Shown: piece by piece, positions 1 to 10,338 of the stretch | How positions within the stretch are numbered: the stretch's first letter is position 1 | Layout of the letters: every line of letters starts with the position of its first letter | Source of the DNA: Chloromonas sp. AAM2 | Lineage: Eukaryota > Chlorophyta > Chlorophyceae > Chlamydomonadales > Chlamydomonadaceae | Direction of reading: 5' to 3' | Assembly (NCBI GenBank): GCA_004335635.1 | Contig: QAXH01006364.1 | Location: 1 to 25,052, forward strand | Length of the DNA stretch: 25,052 nucleotides | Made by a program: the position numbers and the translations under genes | The notes under the pieces: model-generated | The model's database searches: none | The model's input: the letters and a program-made list of their open reading frames with translations, nothing else | What the model was told of the DNA's origin: nothing

Positions 1-299
1 CGTCACGCCATGTTCCTCGCGCACGGCTGTTAGGTCCGGAGCAGTGCCAGCCAGGTACTTGAGGGTGTGTGTGTCGACAACACGCACACCTCCCACAGCC
101 ACGTATCCTCTGTCAACACTCCCTAGAGGCAAGGTGGGCGTTGCTGCAGACGCCGAGCCCGTCGCAGCGAACTTCAAGGCTGTGATAGCTAACGGCAGCA
201 AGTCCTCATTTTCACTTTTGAGAGCTCTGCCACCTTGAGCCTTGAGAGCCTCCTTGAGGAAATCTGGAACTGGACGGTTGTCAATGACTGGTGCAGCAT
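1..299 (-). CDS. Open protein-like segment, unknown function (partial, runs off window)
   Basis: On the minus strand one frame is open for about 99 codons from base 299 to the window edge, with a stop immediately upstream (301-303). The translation is protein-like: it begins near APVIDNRPVPDFLKEA, continues through a hydrophobic ITALKFAATGSASAA stretch and a VDRGYVAVGGVRVVDT stretch, and is still open at base 1. I do not recognise the family. A possible 3' splice site (an AG at 301-300) would start the exon at 299, but the pyrimidine tract before it is poor, so the 5' boundary is weak. It could be an internal exon of a gene extending left of the window, or a decayed mobile-element coding fragment. 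The support is the open frame and its composition only. Confidence 0.3.
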
Positions 300-300
300 C

Positions 301-1324
301 TCAGTGTTGTGGAGCAGGTTCCTCATTCCTAGGCCAGTTTGTCCCTTCAGTCAGCCTTTGCCTTTTGGAGTTCAACAGCATTACACATGTGGGAGATGAT
401 GGACCACCTGCATTGCACCATAACCCACTATGGCTTCCTTGCACATGATATGAACAGGTCTGCATGCTGTGTCAGCCATTGATGCCTATGACGGGCAACA
501 TGCCTGACAGGGCTGGCCTAACGCACTTCAGTCCTGTCGTGTGCAGCATTGGGAAGCCTTGTGAAAGCAGATAAGAAGATCAGGAGGAAGGGCAACAACC
601 ACAAATAATTGAGAATCCATGCTGCTGGATGGATCAAGAATGCAATGCAAGAAGCACACCGGCACTCTAAGCAAGGAAACCCATGAGTCACTGATGAAAA
701 ATCCATCCTCAATCAGGATTCGGTCACGTAGCTGGCCAAACTGTGGCAAACCACTGGCATATGCTCACCTGCACCACTACTAAGCACTGCCACCTTCAGT
801 TGCTCCACCTGCTGGTCCGTGAACCGCCACTCTGGCTGGCGTCCACCACCTGCCATGAGGTTGCAGATACTGACATGGGGTGGCAGTTACTGACATTTGT
901 TCCTCATTGTACCAGGGTTCAGCATCGCAGGCCACCAATACGCAGACACACCGAAGCCATGTTCGTGTTCGAACAAGCCCTAACAATGCATGTTGCACAT
1001 GGGCACCACAATGCAGCAAGGGCCCTGCCTGGATGCTCTTGTTCAAATGCAACGCAACAAACACAATCGCTTGCAGGAAGTGAACACAGACAAAGCCATG
1101 ACATCATGTTGGATATGGGTGCATGCATGGGCGTGTGCATGATGCCGTGCCTGATACATTGGGCACATGCCCGGGAATGCGTCTAATGACTGCGCTCATG
1201 CAGGCATGAGTCATGCAGACTAGCAAACTCTTGCGACTTGATGCATAAAAGCCCGGCTGTGCATAGCCTTAGCGCACTATGCACCTGCTCCCCGCTTGCC
1301 CTTCTGAGCTCTTGCCCATTTCAA
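301..1324. other. Stretch without a supported gene
   Basis: Open frames exist here on both strands, the longest being 147 codons on the plus strand at 743-1186. Their products are rich in His, Cys and Met, as expected from the CATG/GCATGC-rich base composition, and show no domain. A TATA-like cataaaag lies near 1243 on the plus strand, but no gene follows it. I see no RNA gene or repeat. Confidence 0.5.
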
Positions 1325-1605
1325 CTACGCACCAGCAGTAGGATCAGGAAACAGCCTCTTCAAAATCTTAGCAGCCCCCGACGACACGCGAGCTTGGGTT
1401 AACTCCGATGCCGGTGTGTCACATAGGCTCTCTGGTGCAACCCAATCATTCTTCACCATTGTCTCCAGCTTGTGGTCATCCAGCACAACCAGCCTGTCTT
1501 CTGGCATTCCCTTGCCAGCAGCTGTTGCCTTGATGAGCTGGAGTAAGTTGGCCTTGCGTGTAGCAAGCACCTCCGCGGCCAGCTCGGCCCCTGCCATCTC
1601 AGTCC
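1325..1605 (-). CDS. C-terminal exon or fragment of an unknown protein
   Basis: A minus-strand frame ends at a stop at 1325-1327 and encodes about 93 residues of good protein character: Ala/Glu-rich helix (AGAELAAEVLATRKANLL), then a charged segment with PEDRLVVLDDHKLETMV, and a short basic C-terminus (AAKILKRLFP). A good 3' splice site (ctctgtctcag) ends at 1606, making 1605 the likely exon start. The frame also stays open upstream to about 1683, and the first in-frame ATG is at 1597, so a 90-residue single-exon protein is possible. No upstream exon was found in the repeat-rich DNA up to 5861. The family is not recognised. It may be the last exon of an unseen gene or a relic of a mobile element. 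Confidence 0.35.
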
Positions 1606-1860
1606 CTGAGACAGAGTTCAGACATGGTATGTTCTTGTGAGTGAACGGCACTTCAGCAACCAGACTGTACGCACCCAACCATTACGCTTGAACATGCACA
1701 AAGACCTTGGGTCAATCTTTTGACTCATGACAATGGTCCAACCCACCCTATCTAGGAAGCATGACACAGTTTTCTCTGCCAAAAAGACTCATACATGCCT
1801 CGTTGTACATTTGTGCACGTCCGCAGTTGACTGTGCTGCTGCCTGTCTGCGCCCACGGTC

Positions 1861-2005
1861 TTCCATGCAGCATATGCATGGCCAACGCACCCCACTATGC
1901 TACGTGGCCTTCCATGCAGCATATGCATGGGCAACGCACCCACTGTGCAAGGTGACTTTCCATGCAGCATAAGCATGGGCAAAGCGTGGTTCCATGCAAC
2001 CAAGC
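1861..2005. repeat. Tandem repeat, about 49-bp period, three copies
   Basis: Copies begin at about 1861, 1910 and 1958, each starting ttccatgcagcata followed by gcatggccaacgcaccc or a variant. The third copy is truncated and diverged. It lies in DNA without a supported gene; the three frames it opens are not considered coding. Confidence 0.75.
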
Positions 2006-2709
2006 AGCCACCAGCACAACACACGTACAGCATATGTGCGTGTAAGTGACACCTGGTAGCAGCCACACCCACCAGGGCTGGATATTGACCGGCACTTGGA
2101 AGTGAACCCCGTTGCTTGAACCGCTTGGACGCCGTGTGGTGTGGAGCCTACAGTGCATGGGGCACGAATGTTCCGTGTGGTGCACTAGAAAGCACCCATC
2201 GCTGGAGACGCCTAGCGCCGGAATGGTCTACAGGGTGCAGGGTAGAACGTGCGACCCCGAACCCCGCTTGGCGATGCCGAAACGAACCAGGCGGCAATGG
2301 GATTCAATAAAGATCGCAGCGCCATGATTAAAGATGCGACTGGGGGCCAGGGATGGGGCTAGGTTGATCAAGGGAGGGTTTTGACAGATTCAGCGAAAAG
2401 CGCCAACTGTCTTACCCGGTCCTTAGCCTGGTCTTAGCCGGCTGGTCATAACTGGACCTCTAAGAAGAGAAATCCCACATCAAGGAGCTATAGCATGGTA
2501 TGCTGCTGCTGGAGCCAGCACACACATGGGCTGAACGAACATGCCGGGGCGTGATTGCGAAGGGAGAGGGTGACGGTCAGAGGCCGGGGAAGACAGATGA
2601 ACGGGGATGTTCTCAGAAGCTGCAACAACAACAGGTGGTGGTGGGAACTTCTTGAGATGCTGTTGTTGGCATGGTGAGACGTCTGAGCAGATTGAGTTAG
2701 GCAGCATTG

Positions 2710-5300
2710 TCGTCAGCAACAGCAGCTGCTCAGGGGCATTGGTGGCTGTTACGTGGCAACAGGTGGTGGTGATAACAACATCATGTGTTGTGCCAAAGAA
2801 CATCTGAGCTGCATGCACCCACACAACAATTGCAACAGCAACAACGCATAGTTTGTGAGTTTGTTGGTGTTGATGTGGTGGTGTAATGATGATGGCTTTG
2901 GAAACACAACCAGGTGCCTGGTATGTACAGTTGAACAAGTCAAATTGGAAGGGGATAGCTTTTCAGGCCGATTCAAATGACTCACGACCACGAAACCTGT
3001 AGCTATACCAAGTCCGAGTCCTTGAGTCTCGGGGTTTCTGGGTGCTGCATGCAAACATGCCGTTGGTGCAACGGCCAAGTGCATGCATGTACCCGCTGTT
3101 CTCATGCCATGATTCCTACATGGGGCTCCAGGTTCGGACTCAAAAGCGCAGAGCCCCAGCTACCCAGCTGTGCAAAGGTAGGGGCTTCAGGTCCCTAGGT
3201 ATCTGGGTGTCCTGCATGCAGTTGTGCCCTTCGTTTAGCAGCCAAGTGTTGGCATCTACATGTCCGCATTCCATGATCACGGCTCCAGGTGCAGGCTCCA
3301 GAGCCTGGAGACCCATAGACATCACTGTACGATGGTAGAAGGTTTTGATGCCTCTGGGTTGCTGGGTGTGCTGCCTGAAATCCTCCCCTTCGTGTAGCCG
3401 GCTAGTACCTCTATCTGTTGTCGCCAATGTCATGCCTAGTCGCCAAGGATAGGTTTTGATGCGCGAGGAAGGATAGGTTTGGAGGATTCCCAAGATGCAC
3501 AGACCTAGCCGTGCCGTGAATGGTCTGTAGGTCTCTGAGCCCCTGGGGGCCACCACTGGAGCGTATGGGAGTCCACCACGGTACGTAGACCGTGTATGCA
3601 TGTAGACCTGGTAGCGGTTCCCTCCCTCCCCTCACCTCTCTCAACCCTCTGTGTTCTCCCTTGCATTCAACTTCAAAACAGGTCTAAATAGTATACATAC
3701 TCTACACTGAAAGCCAAGAAAACAAGGCCAGGAAGAAAGACGACTGGAGTCAGTAAGGGAGGGAGCAAACAGTCCTTGTGAAAGCATACTTTGAGGTGTA
3801 CCCGGATGCACCCAGGTGTACACCCAAGGTATGTAGACCCAGGTACCCAGATGTTCGCATGGCGAGTAGCTGAGTTGCGCAGGCGGCAACGGTAGAGGTA
3901 TGGCTCCAAGTGCACACCCAAAGACTATCATGCTCTTCCTGGGTTCATGGGTCTCAAAATCTTGGGGACCAGCACTGGAGATCACTTGGCGTTCACGGGT
4001 GTCTGGCAAGGTGTCAAATGCTACAGATCAGCAGACGGCTTCGGCAGTTGCTGTGGCCAAGGGCGTACCGGCGGTACTCAAGGAGCCTGCACAACAAGTA
4101 TTGTTCAGTGGTCGCAACAACAGCTGCCTGTCTCATCATCATCATCATTACATAGTCTTTCACGGTTCAAGCCATGGTACCGCGAATAGACATAAGTTCC
4201 CTCCAACGTAGACGGTTCTGGCACTCATTGTGCCATGTCAATTCAGTAATGCCAACGTCATTCAAAATGCTCAGATCAGCCTTTGCCGCACGGTTCCATG
4301 TTTGGCTTGGGCCCCCCATGGTTTGCCTCAACACCCACTCCTGACCAACTGGGGCCGGGGCGGTTGCAAAAAGCAAGCTGCCTGTTTGGCACGGTGGTTG
4401 TGTAGTATGCACGAGCGGACTGTATCAACAAAGTTTTTGTCAGCAACAGCAGCTGTTGTGTGGCAACAGAAGGTGTCAGTAGCAAGATTATGTGTTGTGT
4501 CGTGAACATTCAAGATGCATGAGCCTACACCACACTACAAACTTGAGTCGGCCCCTGTACAAAGCCGGAGTCCCTGAGTCTCTGGCTTTCCGGGTGCTGC
4601 CTAAGTGCAACCATGTAGCGGCCCAGTGCGCTGATGTCCGTGTGCAGGTACTGATGCTGTTGCTTTCCACAAAGCATGCGCAACTTAGCACCAACTGCTT
4701 ACTTTTGGACAACCAGGCCTGCTGCCACCAGCCCAACTACACCTTCCAGACACCCGGCTACTTCATGTCCGTGCCCGGGAACTCACAAACCCAGGCAATC
4801 AGGCTGTCAGTCCTTCAGTGTGTGTTTGGGTCTCTGGGACTTTGCCTAAACCCTTGGCAGGGCTTCATTTCTAGCAGCAGACCACGAAACCCAGACTCCA
4901 GGCACCCCAGAGTTGAAAGGCGGGGAGGCAGCTTAAAGGCGATCCCAGTACAAGGATGACAACGTTTACAAGCCATTTCAGTCAAGTCCAGAAATCGGGT
5001 GAATTACGATCAGTCGTTTTCCTTCCATGCATTTTGACAAGGTACAGGGGGGCTAAAACTTGATAAAACCCGTAGCCGGGGATCGGGTATCGAGTCACGT
5101 CAAATCGATTGCCGTGCTTCACGTGTTGCGTCAAGAGCATGTGAGTTGCATGCACCACACATGCTCTTGGCGCTACACTGCAGACTTGAGCCGGCCCATA
5201 AAAGTCCCTGAGTCTCTGTGTTTCTGGGTGCTGCCTAAGCGCAACCATGTAGCGGCCCAGTGCATTCATGCCCCTAGTTGGCTGATACCAGACTGAGAAG
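2710..5300 (+). repeat. Diverged dispersed repeat family, at least three copies
   Basis: The best pair is 4498-4650 and 5126-5290. Both read through an acttgag(t/c)cggccc block, then agtccctgagtctctg, then gggtgctgcctaag, then gcaaccatgtagcggcccag in the same order. A third copy near 3011-3090 keeps the 'gagtctc...gggtttctgggtgctgc' part, and weaker relatives lie near 3180-3240 and 3340-3410. Upstream blocks gtcagcaacagcagctg and tgtgttgtg are shared by 2712-2800 and 4438-4500. Copies are in the same orientation and differ by substitutions and small indels. No coding capacity or terminal repeats were seen. It could be an old SINE-like or tandemly amplified element. Confidence 0.6.
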
Positions 5301-5861
5301 CACAGAGGCCAAGGTACAAGCCGTACAATGGTAACGTCTTTAGGTCTGTGTGCACCTGGCAGGTATCGAGGTGTACCACGTAACATCATGTCCTGAGTTT
5401 TGCCGGATACACCAAGCCAGCATCTATGCCATGACTGCCATGGGGTTTCCTGTGCAAACTTAGAAACGCAAGTGTTTGTATCTCGTTTACGGAATCAAGC
5501 AGTGGTGTGGCGCAGCTGCAGAGAAGGTGACCCCGTACAAATGACCTTACAGGTTTAAAGTTTTGCCTCGAAACGGAGACAAACGCGAATATGAATGGAG
5601 CCAGTGCTCAAGACATGCTTGCAATCATTCCGCCTGTCCAGCGTAGCTCATTCGAATGAAAGGGTTTCGAGGGTTCAAGCGCTAAAACAAAGAAATGGAC
5701 GATGAAAGCAGCGACCAGTCCCAAGTGTACATGCTGCAATCATGAGTTCATTGACATGGTCACAAGGAGGCAGCACAGGCTGCTCGAGTCAGGAGGTCAA
5801 CACACAAAAATCGTCGGAGCCAGAGTTTGGCGAGCAACGAGCAGCGATGGCTGGCAATCAC

Positions 5862-6424
5862 TCATGCCTTGGTTGCCTTCTTTGCTGTGGCAGCCTTCTT
5901 GGGTGCAGCCTTGGCTGCTTTGGGCTTGGCTGGGGACTTTTTGGTTGCCTTGGGCTTCGCGGGAGACTTGGCCTTGGGCTTCTCGGCCTTGGGCGCCTTG
6001 TCCTTCTTTGGCTGTGGCGCCTTGACTTTCTTGACGCCTGCGGAAATAAACAGCGTCCAGGGTGCCAGGTCGTCAAACATCGAAGTTGCATTTGTCAAAT
6101 TTCGGACAGCACAATAGCAGGCTTCCAAGCGGCAGGAGTCAGCGCAGGCACAAGCTGATGACATCGCTCATAGCGATATGTATGCATGCATCACCTGGCG
6201 CTGGTCAAAGCGTTTGAGCTTGCAGGCTCACCTGCTGGCTTCTTGGGCTCCGTGGCCTTCTTGGCAGCGGGCTTCTTGGCAGCAGGCTTCTTGGCAGCGG
6301 GCTTGGCAGTCACAGCCTTCTTCTTTGGGCTCTTGGCTGGCTTGGGCGCCTCTGCCGCTGGCGCAGCTGGTGCCTCCTCCACTGGTGCAGCTTCGGCGAC
6401 AGCCTTCTTTGCGCGTGGTGCCAT
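5862..6424 (-). CDS. Histone H1-tail-like Lys/Ala/Pro-rich basic protein
   Basis: Two exons, 6424-6232 and 6037-5862, joined by a GT-AG intron of 194 bases (donor gtgagc, acceptor ttccgcag). The junction falls after base one of a Gly codon and both sides agree in phase, giving 122 residues. The start ATG at 6424 has a good context (gcaATGGC). The protein opens MAPRAKKAVAEAAP, then an acidic Ala/Pro/Glu section, tandem KPAAK pentapeptides, and a long K/A/P tail with SPKKK and KSPAK motifs, ending in KKATKA. Such SP-basic motifs are known in H1 tails, where they bind DNA and are phosphorylated. No winged-helix globular domain is present, unlike normal H1 of plants and algae. It is probably a nuclear linker-histone-like or chromatin-condensing protein. 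Alternatives are an organelle nucleoid protein or an H1 whose globular exon was lost. Confidence 0.78.
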
Positions 6425-8396
6425 TGCGATAGGTGAATGGAAGTGACGGAACGGAATTGCAAAAGAAGATGTGCAGCGACTTAGTTTCAACAGTTGTGCT
6501 GTGCTGTGATATCACTTCGAGTGTTGTTGACCTGAAGTGTGATGGCCGTACACATGCCCACATGCGCCATTCCAACTCATCCTGCCGTCCCTAGGATACC
6601 AGAAGCGAGTGCACTGCATCAGTTGACATAATTGTTGAAGGACTTGTGTGGAGAGCAGCCTCTGGGCCCCACAAATGCCCAGTGTGCTGAGGCCAGAAAT
6701 CGGAAGCAAGACGAATTGTTTCCTTGTATCCAGAGGGTAAGCTTGCTGTTTCAGCTCTTATCTGCCTACTTGCCAGCATTGTACTTTTTTGTGAGTGGCA
6801 GGTGGGTGCAAACCCACGCACAGCGTCCTGCTGTAGCCAGACTGTTGCTCTGTGTAGAGATTCTCAGAAAAGGTCATCATTCTGACAGTCAATTGATACG
6901 TGCAAGAAACATTCGTTGCAGTAATATAGTACTAGTAGTGTGGCAGCTCAGTGGCATGTCAACGCTTCATGCGCATGGTAGCCTTTTGCTACATGGCAAG
7001 AGTCAACAGTCACCTCATGTCAGTTACCATCATGCGCCCCCTTCTGTCCAATACGAGCATAACATGGACGACCTATGACGAGCAGCGTAGACATGTAAAG
7101 CCGCATGCTCACTTGTGCGATGCCAGGTCCGTATTACTCTGACTGATGATGTCGATTGTCGATTGATTGATTGAGCTGCTGCCTGTTGAGCGGATGTCAT
7201 TCAGCGAGTCCAGTCATATTCCTCTGTTGCTGATGCTGCACGGCAGACCCAGCCTATAATGGTGGCAGAATTGCTTCCCCCGCTTACTGACTCATTAAGG
7301 CCCATTTGACTCATTAAGACCCATTTGAGGCCATTACAAGCTGCATCGCGATCAAGTGGAGCTGAACAGTGGCATGTCTAAGGCCCCCCCTGCACCGTGC
7401 TAAATGCTGGACATGCGTGCCATCTTGGCAGGTTCCTGGCCCTTTTTGGGTCTAAATGGGTTTGCGGTTAGGATAGCACTTCGCGGGGTGGCCACCACCA
7501 TTACTATCCCGGTGTGTCACAATCCCCTGCACTTGTAGGGTTGACGGGTTGGAGTTCCTCCGCTCATGTGATCTTACCAATAAAGAAAGATGTTACCTTC
7601 TGCAATCGCCATCCCCCATCAGAGACACGGCAACTCCATGTCAGATCCCTGCTTGCAAAGGAAGAGAGTTGCAACTGCATTGACCGCAACCACAGGCTGC
7701 AAGGCTGCAAAGCACACATGCAGGTGGTGCGGCAAAGTGAGGCTTTTGTGTCACGAACACTGCCAGCGGACACTCCATTACATTTTGAAGGGTAAGCACA
7801 GCCAACGCTGCAGCTAAATAAACCCTGTAAGGCCTGTGCTGTCATGCAGGCATCTCCGCGGGTGCACACGCGCCACCCTCCTGGCCACCTTGCACTGCAA
7901 GTGCTTTCATCTTGTCCGCCACCATTGAATGTGCTGCTCTCACCCTGGTCAGTACAGCGCCATCTACGCTCCGCCTCACAATGTGTGCACAGTTGTGTAA
8001 TCGGCACAGCAAAGGTTGTGCAGGAACCTGGGATTCAAGTCAAATCCGAGTCTTTGCTCAATCACAGTCCCGCTGCAGTTCACTGGTTAGAGCGGACAAT
8101 TAAGTGATGACATGCCCATACTGGGTGGCATAAATAACGGACTGCTCATTGTTCCATGCCGCTGCCCAAGGCCACACAATCACATGCGCTGCTGCAGTGC
8201 TGCTGCTGCAATCCATTCTACTCCTGCTACGCCCTCGGTCAGTCAGTGATACAAGTGGTGGGTCATTGAGACTCATCACTCACGACTGTTGTCTCATGAT
8301 GCGGGCTCCATACTGGCCCTTGAAAATGGCTAAGCTGTCTGTTGTACTCCTGTCCGGTTACGCAGGGGTGCTCAGCTAGACATTGTTTGGGCCATG
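6425..8396. other. Upstream region of the H1-like gene and gene-free DNA
   Basis: The first few hundred bases right of 6424 should hold the 5' UTR and promoter of the minus-strand H1-like gene; no TATA box is evident. A 19-20-bp near-perfect duplication of gactcattaa(g)gcccattt lies at about 7289-7328, and a small gattgattgatt run near 7160. Frames such as 7564-8007 (minus) and 6632-7078 (plus) have non-protein-like composition. I see no exon. Confidence 0.5.
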
Positions 8397-8888
8397 CCAA
8401 CGCCATGCACCCGTCATATGCCCAATGCCATGCATGGGTCATATGCCCAACGCCATACACCTGTCACATACCCAACGCCATCCACCCGTCATATGCCCAA
8501 CGCCACGCACCGGTCACATGTGCTGCTGCCATGCACCGGTCACATGCGCTGCTGCCATGCATCCGTCACATGACCAACGCCATGCACCGGTCACATGCGC
8601 TGCTGCCACGCACCGGTCACATGTGCTGCTGCCATGCACCGGTCACATGTGCTGCTGCCATGCACCGGTCACATGTGCTGCTGCCACGCACCGGTCACAT
8701 GCGCTGCCGCCATGCATCCGTCACATGACCAACGCCATGCACCGGTCACATGTGCTGCTGCCATGCACCGGTCACATGTGCTGCTGCCATGCACCGGTCA
8801 CATGTGCTGCTGCCACACACCGGTCACATGCGCTCCTGCCATGCATCCGTCACATGACCAACGCCATGCACCGGTCACATGCGCTGCT
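8397..8888. repeat. Minisatellite, 25/26-bp unit, 19 copies
   Basis: The consensus unit begins ccatgcaccggtcacatg and ends with tgctgctg (26 bp) or accaacg (25 bp). Units one to four (left end) are more diverged and carry cccaacg spacers. The right part is almost perfect, with a higher-order pattern: the variant carrying gcatccg recurs at about 8561, 8716 and 8845 (spacing 155 and 129 bases, six then five units). The period is not a multiple of three, so all three plus frames stay open without being coding. The last unit overlaps the end of the CtpA coding region on the minus strand. Confidence 0.93.
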
Positions 8889-10306
8889 GGGGTGCAACCA
8901 CATTTTTCTCTCTCTCTACACGGCATGCATCAATGGTCTCTGCCGCCAGCCGGGGACTGGGCCTTGAGCTGAAGTCCGGCTGTATGCCCGACCGGTCTAT
9001 GTCCGTGCGGTTGGGCGTCAGGTACTTGCCGACCTGAAGAACAGGCAGGGCACAAGGCCAGGGCACGCAGCACAAACTTAGAAAATGCAACATGCAATGG
9101 TAACACCTGCCTGGGTCGACGCAGCAGTGCTGCATTTTAGCCAGCCAGAACTCTGCCGCCCAACACTGCCAGCACATCAAGACATGCCTCGGATGTCAAC
9201 GAACATGGTCCGGTTCCACACGAATCTGCCATAATGATCCTCTTCTGCATCGTAATTAATGCTCTCAATCCTTACCCACGTGACAGCCACGTGACGCCAC
9301 GTGACTCCATCCTTTTCACGCACCGTGAGCACCATGCCTGACCCGTCCGACAGCTCGTACACACTCTGGATCAGACCCTTGCCGTACGTGCGGCTGCCTG
9401 CAGAACGGAGAAAGGCGGTAGACAGACAAACACATGCATTTGCTGCACCAAGGATAAGCACAGTGGACAGACAGGTGCACGTGACAGCAGCAACACAATA
9501 TCACAGCATCTAATGACAACAGAGGCAGCGTCATCACACATGCGACAGGCAAGCCACCTGCATGAGCACAGCAGAGAACACCATGCTAGCAATCCTCGGA
9601 CTCAAGGCCATATCTTGAACTGCTGATGTCCGTTTTTGCAATGTGCGTACACAATTCTACATCACACATGCACGCATCAGAACACCAGAGAGTTGTCGGA
9701 GTTCTTATGTACAAATGCATTGCACTCGACCCTATTTCACCAGACCAGACTCACCTACGAGCACCGCTCTGCAGTTGTCATGCAGCGCGCCTGCCACAAT
9801 CTCACTCGCACTGGCCGTGTGCTCGTTCACAAGAACCTGGGATCATGTGATGCATGTGATGCATGTGGGAAACGCACATTGTCGCATTGTCCGCCGTGGG
9901 CAAGTGAAGACGCTCGCCTGGCAGCCTGCATGCCTAATTGTCGGCACAGCACATGTCTCCCTGATCAAGATCAAAGCCAGTAGATTCAGCGCACCAACCT
10001 GATCAACATCAAGAGGCCATGTCGTGCACGTGTTCTATTGCCATGCCTTACACCCACCAGCAGCGGCAGGCGTGTGAGTGGCGGTCCCAGCGCGCGCGGG
10101 GCATCTCCCGGGATGCTGCGGCTCTCGGTGAACACGATGGGGGCATCGTCTGCATGGGGCCAGGCAGGCAATGCGTGCGTGTGTGTGTGTGTGTGTGTAC
10201 ACGATGGGGGCATCGTCTGCATGGGGCCAGGCAGGCAATGCGTGCGTGTGTGTGTGTGTGTGTGTACACGATGGGGGCATCGTCTGCATGGGGCCAGGCA
10301 GGCAAT

Positions 10307-10338
<32 letters not shown>

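Larger units (their letters stand above)
1606..5861. other. Gene-poor, repeat-rich stretch
   Basis: No frame in these 4.2 kb has the look of a real exon. The region holds the 49-bp tandem repeat near 1861, a family of diverged dispersed repeats between about 2710 and 5300, and a short (CAT)n run near 4135. Frames of up to 155 codons on either strand are products of the repeats and change frame between repeat copies. A TTACA on the plus strand at 5548-5552 reads TGTAA on the minus strand, about 310 bases past the H1-like stop, and may be that gene's poly(A) signal (TGTAA is the usual chlorophyte signal). Confidence 0.5.

Noticed and set aside
743..1186. 147-codon plus-strand open frame
   Set aside because: The product is His/Cys/Met-rich without any motif, as expected from CATG-rich DNA, and has overlapping frames of equal quality.
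3140..4009. Long minus-strand frames
   Set aside because: They cross the diverged dispersed repeats and have no consistent frame between repeat copies.
5702..6446. Plus-strand Leu/Ala/Trp-rich frames over the H1-like gene
   Set aside because: They are antisense shadows of the Lys/Ala/Pro-rich coding sequence on the minus strand.
8070..8140. tRNA-like D-arm (ggttagagc)
   Set aside because: No T-arm with a TTCRA core and no pairing acceptor stem were found at the needed distance.
8342..8972. Three overlapping plus-strand frames coding His/Cys/Ala repeat proteins
   Set aside because: They are translations of the 25/26-bp minisatellite; with a period not divisible by three and no stops in the unit, all frames stay open.
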